64,000 bases of DNA from Echinarachnius parma. Taxonomy: Eukaryota; Echinodermata; Echinoidea; Clypeasteroida; Echinarachniidae. The notes beneath the pieces are model-generated. The model did not search any database, had not been told where the DNA came from, and was given only the letters and a program-made list of their open reading frames with translations. Both the position numbers and the translations under genes were made by a program. Location: NCBI GenBank assembly GCA_037951105.1, contig JBAMJV010010141.1, forward strand, positions 17,079 through 81,078. The letters are read 5' to 3'. Each line of letters opens with the position of its first letter. Within the stretch, counting starts at the first letter, position 1. Positions 43,279 to 53,130 of the stretch are shown piece after piece.

Positions 43279-44840
43279 TGCAATTCCATGATTAGAGGAA
43301 CATTCAACACCATATTCTATTTAATTTTTCTCAAATCCTGTTTCTTTTTCAAGCTTCTTTTTCTCAGGAATCACAATTAAATTGAGAGAGCTTTGATTTC
43401 CGACCTCTAAATCACACTGTCGTGTCCTTGTTACAGAGAAACAGAACTATACATGAAATGGCACATGTGGGACTACACATGCTTCTAAACACAGTTTTAT
43501 GGGATTTTAAAGAAATATAAATTTCTTTTCCATTTCTTTCTTTTGGATACTATAAAACACTTCATATTACACCAACCAGTGTCTCCTCTATGAATTTTAA
43601 ATGCATAAAAACATCATTTTAATTTGGATGGACAAACTGTAACGTACTCACCAGGTTTTCATTTTTACTAAAACTAAACAGACATATTTCAATATTTGAT
43701 ACATCACACCACTTGCAAAGTCACTGTTAATGGTGTTATAATACAAATTTGTTTCAGATGACTCCTGTTTAAATAAAAGAAATATTTTTCACAAGGACTC
43801 ATGTTTTTGTCCATGTCCTTTTTTTATAACGTTACTAACCAAAGTTTGAGTCTGTATTGTCACTGGAATTGTTTTTAATTACTGTGTGAAGAAGGTTTTG
43901 TCGGGTGGTATAAAATGTACCAGAAATTTAAAGAAAATATTCAGGCATCTTTATGTAACATCCTATTACATTCAGGGCCACTTGTATGAATTAGGAATAC
44001 AATGTAGTGCCCTTTCTTCATGATTGTGAATAGCGAGTTAAGCGATCCTGATTTTGTTTCATGAATAGCAATCCTCATCTCACATTATGAATAGTGGTCC
44101 TTATGCCTTTATGAATTAGAGTGATCCCTTTTGCATTTCATGAATAGGTTCTTATGACTAGCGAGGTTACCCAGGAATTAAGCTTCCTAGGATATAGTAC
44201 ATACAAGTACATGTAATTGTAAAGTGTCAATTAAATGAAACTTAATGTTGAACTACATGTAGCATGTATACATAGATGTTTTTGACAATTTGAAGTGAAA
44301 TTAATTGATTATGAAGTGATCTATCATGCATTATCTTGTCCTGTTTTGCCTCTAATATTGCTGTAAATTAAAGTGTGCTTGGAATATGAGCTTCTTTCTC
44401 CTGAAAATACGTTAATCATAAGGTTTAGAGACAATCTGCAAATTACAGTGTATGTCTCCCTTTGTATGAATGTGCTGTCTCACAACAAATTCCGTCCGAC
44501 ATGCCAGTTTTTATGTCGGACGGAAAAAATGTCCACCCTTATTTTTCCTTACTTGATGAAGGTATTTTGTCAAATTAATTATTTGTGCTTGAACTACATT
44601 TAAGTTATTAATACTTGCCAGGGAAGAATAAATAAAATTGTTGATATTTTTTTATGGGAAAAACTTCTCGGAAAATTTGTGCATGTCGGACGGAAAATTT
44701 TGAGTTCATATTTTAAAAATTGCAGGAAATCTACATTTCATCATATCTGGCTCCAATTTATTAATAAAGTGGTTGATATAGATGTTTTATAATATCTATG
44801 TGCAGATACATTTGCAACAAAGAAATTAAACTGCTACATG

Positions 44841-45868
44841 GTCGCATGTCACAAGGTCGTGAAATTTGTGTTACATGGTCAAAATGGTCAAAAAAAGTAT
44901 TTTTGGATATGTTATAGATATTGTCAAACTCTAGTTATTCATACCATTTTCGTCTTCAAAATGTTTGTCGTTAAGGCATAATTGCATAATTAATGACTAA
45001 TTAGTCCATAGACTGCAATGTAAATCAGAATATTCTAATGCGTTTTTCTCAAAATGAACCCTTTGCACTTAAGGCAGTCTAAAATTGTAATGCTTTCATG
45101 TATCAAAGTCATATTTTCAGGATATATTATGGATACCCTAATAATCAAATTGAGAAGTGAAAGTTAATTCTAAGTCATGTCAATAGGTTGTTAATTACAC
45201 TTTAATTAATTACCTAATTATACGGTACCGCAGTACAGCAATACTGATGCTCCTATGAGTCTTTGAAATATCTTATTGCCAAAAAAGTTGTCTTTTTACA
45301 TGCAGATATTAATGTTTAGTTAACAGTAACTTCAAATTGGAAGATTTCTTAATTAGCATACTTTAATTTGGCTAATTAATTTAATTAACTGTCATGTGTA
45401 GGCCTACACAATACGGTGTACAACCTAGCTGTTCTCTAAAAATAATAAATGGGCCTTTTACAAAAAAATCAAATGAAATTCATGTTCAAGACCTATAAAA
45501 TGTTTTTATATTTGCTGTAAAATGGATAATTCCATAAAGCAACACAAATTAAATAAGATAAACAACAATTTTGACATGTAAATTACTCATTTCCTCCTCC
45601 TCCTCCTCCACCTGCTCCTCCTCCACCTGCTCCGCCACCCCTACAACTTGTAATATATACAGCTGCCATTTTTTAGTATTAACTTTGTTTTCAATAGTAT
45701 TTTCCACATTGGTAGCCCTATATTTCAGCTTTAAAATGAGACCTTAACTGGGTTAATAGCACAAGGGGTTGCTGAACTATGACATTTTTTCTTCGCAAGC
45801 GTTCAGAAAAATGTAACAACGCCACCCTTTTTGCCTACGAGGTGGTGACATGCGACCACATAGGACCT
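44841..45868. mobile_element. Nested inverted-repeat segment (TGGTCGCATGTCAC)
   Basis: CATGGTCGCATGTCACAAGG at ~44,838 and GGTGACATGCGACCACATAG at ~45,852 form inverted ends of 14 matching bases (TGGTCGCATGTCAC). Between them is AT-rich, non-coding DNA with CCATAGACTGCAATGT and AATTAATTA phrases, and a CTC-rich stretch (~45,592-45,640). It is placed between motif copies of element II. It could be a further small member of the same style of element. Boundaries approximate. Confidence 0.45.
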
Positions 45869-46199
45869 TGTCCTTTCATAGAAAAAATTCCGTCTGACAT
45901 GCTTGCAAATTGGCATAATGTTACATAAATGACAAAATAATTACTAAATCATGAAATATTTGCATGGAAATAGATATTTTGTGAAAGAGCAGGTATGAAT
46001 AAAGCCCAAAATGTAAATAAACATCATTTACAACTAAGTTTTAAAATTCAGCAAGATGGTTACCCATTTTGAAACAGGCCCATGCATGGGTGAGAATCAA
46101 TAATGGGTAATTACTTCAAGATCTTTTTTAAAGCACAGACACATCAAAACCACATGCCAGTCATTCATTCAAAAAGTACCAAATCAATTAATCTTCAAA

Positions 46200-46315
46200 T
46201 CCTTCAACCGATTCATCAATCAATCAATGAGAAATCAATCCATCAATCCATTAATCAATCCATCAATCATGTCCATCAATCTATCAATCCAATCAGCCCA
46301 TCAATCTATCAACAT
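46200..46315. repeat. ATCA/ATCC imperfect tetranucleotide microsatellite
   Basis: Repeated CAATCAATCAAT and CATCAATCCATCAAT units, in the short piece of host element lying between motif-iterating elements II and III. Confidence 0.9.
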
Positions 46316-46329
46316 GAATATTCGTTAAT

Positions 46330-49131
46330 GGGCAGGTCCAAGCTATTTGACTTGTGACGTACGGGACATTCACAGCTTTCAAGTGAATATTATTCAAAGG
46401 AAGGAGCTATGATCTGGAATCTTTTTGGTGCTTTGGAAAGCTACTTATAGTCCCTTCCTAAAATGCAAAAAAAAATATTCAAAATGCTCGTTAAAATTTA
46501 ATTATGCTAATAAATATGCAGCGTGACGTACGGGACCAGAGAAATTATGACTTAAAAAAAAAAATGTGTATTGTGAAAACTCTCTGAATCTACATGGCAG
46601 ATAACAACTTATTCCTGATATATGCATTTGGTCATGCGTCCTCAGGTCGCCTCCTTTTGCGTTACATGCCGTTTTGGGCTTCTGCGGGACAATGTTACAG
46701 TTGAGAGCAAATATTTTCTGAGGAAGACCCCCTACCCTATCAAAACTATACATATTCTGAAAGGAAATTACCCAAGGAACCCAAATATGCACTCAGAAAG
46801 AACACTAGGTGTACAGGTAATTTTTCACATTAACCAAAACATGAAAAAAAAATTACAGATTTAGAGGTCAATATTTTCCTGATAACTTTTTCTAATGTAG
46901 TACTAGACAAGAAATTATAATGTTTTCTTGCAGAGCAGACTTAGACCTTTACAGCAATATAATATTGTATGGGGTCAATTATTATTTTGCAGGACATTTT
47001 TTCATTCATACTTCAGGAATTTTGAAATTTTAAATAATCAATACTTTTCACTAAGTAGGAGTCTCTAGATGAATTGAATATAGAGTAAAGCCTAAATATG
47101 ATGAGCCATAATAGAGTTTGATAAGTAAGCTTTAATTTGATACCAAATTTGTATTTTGAAACCTTTTATTTATAAAAATATTAACGTTTTTACCAAGAAT
47201 TCACAAGATGTATCGGTCAAGAGTTTGCCCCCATAGAGTCTGTACAGGAAACCCCCAATTTTCTATGTTTGTGTTGATTTAATTAAAATTTGATGTGGCA
47301 AAAACACTTTCCAATCATTTGACATTAAAGTTCAATGTCTTAGCTTTCATTTGATACCAACGTTGTTGATATACATCTAGTTTTGACAAAGTTATTAACG
47401 TTTTAAGAAAAATTGCACTTCGAGAGACATTTCCCCATAGACTTTGTACAGGGGCGCCGCTTCCTGCGGCGCCGCTTCCTGCGCCACCCTCTTGCTCCAA
47501 CCTTCAAATAGCTGTATCTCCACTTTGGGAAGAGGTATACCTTTCAAACTTTGCAGAAAGATAGCATTCTGGGAGCTCTTTAAAATGATACCAAATTTGT
47601 GAAGAAAGGTTTTCAGGTTTTGAAGAAAATTAAGAAAATGTTAGCAAAAAAACTCAAAATGTAACGGCGCCACCCTATATGGAGGCGAGTTCATGACACA
47701 TGACCATTTAGTAACCATTAATATACGCACTGCAAAAAAAAAAAAAAAATTATGACCTTTTATCCCATGATAATTAATGAAAGAAAATAGGTATGCGCGT
47801 GACGTACGGGACATGTGACGTACGGGACATTTTTCCCTCATGTTTTATTTGTCATTTTCCTGCTTTTATTTTTAATTCTTTGGGTCCATTTTGCAATATA
47901 TTTGTTCTTATTGTATTTATTCAATATTGTGATGATTTAAAACTCAAAAACAGCTTCCGCAATACATTATAATACGACTTTAACAAATTGAAGCTCTGAA
48001 ATCCGATAATTTGCATTAATTATGCTAATTACTAATTAAGAATTAATATTTGATTTGGCTTCAAAAGATGTGGGATACATCTATCTGATGTAAATTTCTT
48101 TCAATATTGACAAAAAAGATTTGAATATGAGAAAATTAAACAGAATCATCATAAATTTGGCAACTTACATGAAATCCTACACATGGGACTATTTAGAACA
48201 AAAACTACAAATATTTTGTGCCTTTTTAGCACTTTCTTGCAGTTTTTGAACCTGTTTGGAAGGTCTTGGTGTACTGAACCAATGTAATACTATATTTCCT
48301 TCATTGACATGCAGTTTCCCTACTCAAATTGACTGTCTAGTAGTTTAGATAATTATTTAAAGGTAATTATGAGGTATTTCAAATTTCCCCCTCCAGACAC
48401 ATTTTCATCAGTATGTAGCTATAACGCGAAGTATGATGTGGTAATTATGTAATTACTTTTAGAGGTAACTCCTAAAGGTAAGAAGTATTTATTCTGAAAT
48501 TTTTAAGAGTATCTAAGCAAGAATCAGTGGTAAAACACAAAACAAATAATTTTCACCTGGCTTGCCATTGCTTTAACACTGAAAATGTCCCGTACGTCAC
48601 ACTTTTGTCCCGTACGTCACATGTCTCAATTAGCTAATAAAATCAAAACGAAAAATGCTGTTTTCATAAAACTTAGCTAGCCAGTCAAGAGTATGATAAA
48701 TTAGAACTTCACAAAATATGAAAGAAAAAAATTAAGTGTTTCATACTGAAATATAAAAAAAGGTGTTCATTTTTGTGACGTACGGGACATTGCAGTTTGG
48801 ACACGCCCTAAATAGCATAATTAATTAATTTTGACCCTTACAAATTTGGTCAACTATTGCTAGTGATTAGTTTTACTAGTCCCCATATATGAAATTAAAG
48901 CTTGATTGATAAAATTAAAATTAAAAATAGAAATACAATGTCCCGTACGTCACGCTAATATTTGAAATATGCAAATTAGATGCTCACTACTCGTTAAATA
49001 TGCATATTATGCAAATTTCTGTACTAAAAATCTAAACTTCAGACTTTTAGCTTTGAAATGATACCAAATTTGTAAAGCTAACATGAAGATGAATTTTCAC
49101 CATCAAGGGGGACATTAGCTTGGACCTGCCC
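46330..49131. mobile_element. Motif-iterating GGGC-end element III (GTGACGTACGGGACAT)
   Basis: The left end GGGCAGGTCCAAGCTA and the right end TAGCTTGGACCTGCCC are perfect inverted repeats. The outside tetranucleotides are TAAT and TTAT (3 of 4 match). The interior (2.8 kb) is AT-rich and non-coding, with about nine copies of GTGACGTACGGGACAT in both orientations, singly and as close pairs (46,356; 46,523; 47,800/47,815; 48,586/48,607; 48,775; 48,939). It also repeats the phrases TTTGATACCAAATTTGT (47,138; 47,588; 49,058) and CCATAGACTTTGTACAG (47,432), which have counterparts in element I. No transposase. Confidence 0.8.
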
Positions 49132-49176
49132 TTATGCATGCTTCTGGGTCATCTTTTGTATGTGTCACACTCGATG

Positions 49177-49242
49177 AAAGGATTTGCATCGTTAATGAGG
49201 ACAGGCTGGACATTTTGTCATTTAACGATGCAAATCCTTTTA
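49177..49242. repeat. Hairpin with octamer-like ATTTGCAT arms
   Basis: AAAGGATTTGCATCGTTAA and TTAACGATGCAAATCCTTT are exact inverted arms separated by about 28 nt, next to the right edge of element III within the host inverted-repeat element. ATTTGCAT is the POU-factor octamer; significance unknown. Confidence 0.8.
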
Positions 49243-49633
49243 TTATCTATCAATCTATGGCTTATTTATTCTAACCCATGCATAAAGCAATGAAATCATT
49301 TAAATTATGATAGAAAATTGCCACAAAATGATTACACTATCATAAAATAATCTTAAATTCATGGCAAAGAGCAATTTGTTTGAATGGGAGTACTTATTCT
49401 GTCTGCTGGTTTAATTGTCCCTCTTCTTTCAAATTGGCGCAAGCCATTTTTGACACTCTGTACAAAAACAGTCAGTGTTCGCCCAAGCGTGAACGAAAAT
49501 TTGTTAAAGTTAGTGGCACTTGATAGATGAGACCATTGGGCATCCATCGACATGAAAAAATCTTCTAAATATATAAAAATGTAATTTTGAAAAAATGTTC
49601 AAAAGTGTAACGCTTTTTTTGATACGCTCTGTA

Positions 49634-50241
49634 TTATGCAAATTAACTGTGACTTCGTTGTGTAGAGTGGGTCTGACCCCGCGCGGTCTCCACTCATGTC
49701 CGCACCATAAGTAGCCTACATTACATAGCCTAGGGAAACCGACTTGATTTTTAGTTCAGAATTAATTTCCCCAAATCCCTGTTTGACTAAAAACTATTTT
49801 TACAATTTATTCGACACAAATTCCTCAAAGAAGCCACTTTCCTGAGCGTTTACAACGAGCTACAGGAACGGGAATTCTGGCGCGCGAGTTGCTAACAATG
49901 GCTAAGCAAACTAGCGTGCACCTTCGGCCATGGCTGGCTGACTTTGAGAGGCCGCAGGACCATCGTGGCCGTACTACTTGCAAAATACAATACACCAGCT
50001 AATTATCATGATAATGCATGCATGCCTATACCTAGTCACTGATGTGGCTAGCATTTATGAAATGTCTGTACATTATATGTTTTAATTGTAGGGGGTATCG
50101 CGAATCATGTTCACTGTCAATCTCAGCCACATAATGTGTAATTCATTTTGCAAATGCTTTGATATGAATTTCATTAAAGAATACCAAATAAAGCAACGAT
50201 TCACAAAATAATATAGACCCTGATCTCTAAATACGAGGATC
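49634..50241. other. Unassigned non-coding DNA
   Basis: Follows the large inverted-repeat element. No recognised gene or repeat, with one GC-richer patch near 49,660-49,700. Confidence 0.3.
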
Positions 50242-50879
50242 GAAAAATATCCTTTAAAAGGACATTCCCTCTTTTGCAAGCCATATTTCAAAAGTTGCGA
50301 GGTTTTGTTTTTATATGATAGAAAATGTCATTTAATAGCATATGCCTGAAAAAAGTAGGTCTTGAAATCTCTTCTTCGTGGAGTTATAGACTTAAATCTA
50401 AAAAACTATCGTCCAGCGGTTAATTATGCAAGTGCAATATTGTTGTAATGTTATGCTAAATCAATGTTGTTTGTAAACCCTAAATAATGTACACGTTTTC
50501 AACATGTGGTTTTTTATTGTTAAAACTTTTAATTAACAAATGATACAATTTTCGTAAACATCGGCGGTCACATCCGATTTTTACTATTCTTTCATTCTAC
50601 GTAATGTTAGAATGATATTGCATGCGTAGCAAATGTGGTTAATAATCTTATGTATTATTTATGCATATTCATTTAAGACTTGTAACCTCGGAATTCCGTA
50701 CAATATTGTTTGAAAACGTTCGTTTTTCATTGCTTGATTTAAGGATCTCGACAAATTGCCAAATTAGGCCTTTAAACACGCTAAAACATATTTGTAGTGT
50801 TTCCTATAAAAATACGCTCCAGAAAATATGTAGATACCCCTACTTTCAGAAACATGTTAGACGAAACACTATTTACATA

Positions 50880-52710
50880 CAATTGAGATATACATATTGG
50901 AAACAAGAGGGGTCCACTAAAAAGCAATGCTTGTACAATTGTAGACCCCTGAAATAATAGTTAGAAATATTATTGTACATTTAAAGGACCTAAATAATAC
51001 AACGTACTTTGGCACTTATTCAATAGTTGATGACTTGTAAAATAGGTCTGCCGAAAAAAAATCCATCAAAATAAACACTTAGTGATCTTTAAGACTAATT
51101 TTCTGATGCCAAATCTCATTTAGCAGCCAATTTACGCCCCACCCACATTTAGGGTCCAGAATCGGCAGCGTGATTGACACGTGATTGACAATTCATTGGC
51201 TTACGTCATGACGCGTCATCTACAGAATTTAGTTCATTAGTCCGTTCTTTAGATGACGTCACATTTTTGCGATTTAAAAGGGGCGTTCCCAGGACAATTA
51301 GATATTTACTAATTACCCCAAAATTGATTGATTTCATGAAATATGACTGCCAATTCCTTTTTCTTCAGGAATAATTACGTATAGAGAGCCGAATTGTGAA
51401 AATTAGGCCATCTAGACGCTGTAGTCCCTTTAAAGTGACACATTCTAGACTACAAAATAAGTATACAGAGGAAAAAAAGGGGTGCCAGCAGAAACCAACA
51501 TGGAACAAGAGAGAACTTTACATGGCAAAAATAGCAGAACACGGACACAATACAAACAATTACACACTGCCAAAAGGAAGTGAGAGATCGGGGGTACACA
51601 TATAATCATTAGTAGAAAAGGATGAGCTGCATGTGTGGTTCAAGTGAACATGAGGAAGAAGAGTTGCGCTTAAAAAAGAGCTGTGCATGAGAAGGCACAA
51701 TATATCATATCAGATTACATTTTGAGTCTCCGAGTAAAGAAATACATTGTTCAGGATGACGTTAGGACGGAGAAAGAATAAATGGGCGATATTATTCAAT
51801 GATGTTCATTAGATTTTAATAAAAAAAACAATTTAATTTTTGTCTTTAAAATATTAATCGATGGAGCATTTTTTATTTCAGTACTTAGAGAATTCCATAA
51901 TTTGGAGCCTTCATAATATATAACTGTATTTTGAGCAAGGAGTGTCTGCAAGAGAGGTAAATACAATTCTTCAGAATGTCAAGTTGGATAATTATTGACT
52001 GAGCTATTTAAAAAAAAAACATTTCTTGAAAAACAGATGGCAACATATTATTATCAAAATTATATATAAATTGACCAAGTTGAAATAAATATAGGTCTGT
52101 TACATTCTGTATCTTATAAAAAAAAAAATATAGAGTCTGTATGGTAGAGAAAGGGGTAATTACAAATAATACGAATATCCTTCTTTTGTAATAACAACAC
52201 TTTATCTAATACAACTTCATGAGTGTTACCCCGAACTAAGATACCATAATGGGAGTATCAAAGAAGTATAAAGCATACTTAATGAATTAAAAGGATGACA
52301 TGTCTTCACTTTATAAATTATACCAATGTTACGAGAAATAATTTTACAAATATTATCAATATGAAATTTCCAAGTAAGGTTATTATCAACCGTTACACCC
52401 ACAAATTTAAAGAATGAAACACACTCCAATGTGGTGTTTTACAAAACTGTGTTAGCCGGTAACATATCTATAGGTATACTAAACAACATATAATTCGTTT
52501 TCTGGATATTCAATGATAATTTGTTCGCTCTAATCCACAATAAAATATGATTCATTTCAATATCAATTTGTTCAACTAATCTATAAGAATCATTATGAGA
52601 AAAGACACATTCGTATCATCAGCAAAAGTACGAAAGACAACATTTCAGATGATCGACAAAAGTCATTAATATATAAAATGAAGAAAAGTGGGCCTAATAC
52701 ACTACCTTTC
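50880..52710 (-). pseudogene. Truncated CR1-like RT pseudogene, copy B (with 3' UTR)
   Basis: Minus strand. RT pieces run from FADDTN (~52,615) through ECVSFFKFVGVTVDNNLTWK (52,226-52,429) to the C-terminus near 52,000. The long 3' UTR runs down to AAGAGGGGTCCACTAAAAAG at 50,900 and is split by the TTAA element 50,985-51,429. Copy B lacks one A in the AGCAAAAGTACG stretch beside the FADD box (copies A and C have one more), an additional frameshift. Multiple other frame breaks are shared by all copies. Confidence 0.8.
50985..51429. mobile_element. 445-bp TTAA-flanked MITE in copy B
   Basis: TTAA|AGGACCTAAATAAT at the left (50,981) and CTGTAGTCCCT|TTAA at the right (51,430). The empty site TATTTAAAGTAACACATTC survives at ~32,488-32,506. 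The short inverted ends (AGGAC/AGGGAC) are imperfect. Contains TGACGTCACATTTTTGCGAT. No coding sequence. Confidence 0.85.
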
Positions 52711-52810
52711 TAATGTTTAAAACAAAAATGCTCAATGTTTCCGAGGTGGCAACACAGCCGAATTTCTCTATAAAACATTTAGAACTACTGGACTATATGG
52801 TATACACGTA

Positions 52811-53130
52811 TACCAACGCTCGAAATTAACTTTTTTTGCTGGTGGCCCGGTCGGGCCAGTAAAATTAGTATTTTTTCAATTTTGGTGGCCCGAAACCAAA
52901 ATCTACTGGCCCGAAAAAAAATAAAGAAAAACATAATTAAATTACTACAATAACATAGTTCCTGGGTACTAGGCTAGATATTACTTTTTATTAACACTAA
53001 TTTGTTTTTTGCAAGCATGAATGAGGATGAATGTGAGTGTGTCAGGTCTTTTAATTCATTATCTTCATCAAAACATCACAGCGATCGAATATAAAAAGTA
53101 TTGTTGACATTACAATTTCACTTCAATGTT
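52811..53130. other. Non-coding DNA with iterated GGCCCG motif
   Basis: 52,839-52,915 repeats TGGCCCG / CGGGCCA four times within T- and A-rich DNA (GGTGGCCCGGTCGGGCCAGT, TGGTGGCCCGAAACC, CTGGCCCGAAAAA). The remainder to 53,130 is AT-rich with no gene. Confidence 0.5.

Larger units (their letters stand above)
42450..44160. mobile_element. Nested element with inverted arrays of GGTCGCTATTCATAA
   Basis: At 42,452-42,770 there are a dozen or so tandem variants of AGGACCGCTATTCATAA / GGGTCGCTATTCATAA with a spacing of roughly 20-30 bp. At 44,027-44,155 the motif returns in reverse (TTATGAATAGTGGTCCTTAT, TGAATAGCAATCC). The two arrays bracket ~1.2 kb of unrelated DNA. It lies within the gap between the left and right motif clusters of element II. 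Array-like inverted termini are unusual; the superfamily is unknown. Confidence 0.6.
41407..46081. mobile_element. Motif-iterating GGGC-end element II (CATGTCGGACGGAA)
   Basis: The left end GGGCCTGTTTCAAAA and the right end TTTTGAAACAGGCCC are perfect inverted repeats. ATGC is duplicated outside (41,403-41,406; 46,082-46,085). The 4.7-kb interior is AT-rich, non-coding, and carries about ten CATGTCGGACGGAA motifs in both orientations (41,432; 41,599; 41,788; 41,807; 41,967; 41,986; 44,489; 44,513; 44,682; 45,888). It also hosts further nested elements (42,450-44,160; 44,841-45,868). Same architecture as elements I and III. Confidence 0.8.
41055..49631. mobile_element. Large TA-flanked inverted-repeat element hosting two nested elements
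   Basis: TA (41,053) is followed by CCGGGCGTATCAAAAAAAGC. The right end reversed reads CAGAGCGTATCAAAAAAAGC before TA (49,632). The arms are ~350-380 bp and close to identical for most of their length (for example TTCACGCTTGGGCGAACACT, AGTACTCCCATTCAAACAAA, TTGTGGCAATTTTCTATCAT). The left arm is interrupted at ATGC by the 41,407-46,081 element and resumes at 46,082 (ATGCATGGGTGAGAAT, matching ATGCATGGGTTAGAAT in the right arm). Without its two guests it would be about 1.1 kb. No transposase frame. The TA target suggests a Tc1/mariner-type MITE. Confidence 0.8.
50242..52810. repeat. 2.57-kb segmental duplication, copy B
   Basis: Nearly identical in direct orientation to 59,302-61,863. Differences I can see are a few substitutions and short indels (for example ACATGTGGTTTTTTATTG shortened to ACATTATTG, and a one-base A-run difference in the RT). 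The unit contains unrelated left DNA (50,242-50,880), the CR1-like 3' tail with its TTAA insertion, and the RT pseudogene. The offset is 9,053-9,060 bp. Confidence 0.95.

Noticed and set aside
42979-43380. 133-codon plus-strand frame
   Set aside because: It is driven by G/C homopolymers of the hAT-like MITE and has no motif.
46103-46357. 84-codon frame with repeated Ser-Ile-Asn-Gln
   Set aside because: Translation of the ATCA/ATCC microsatellite.
50661-50957. 98-codon frame present identically at 50,661 and 59,713
   Set aside because: Identity follows from the segmental duplication, not selection. It crosses into the CR1 3' UTR.
51396-51605. 69-codon frame present at 51,396 and 60,446
   Set aside because: It spans the junction between the TTAA MITE and the CR1 3' UTR, so it is a chance frame duplicated with the segment.
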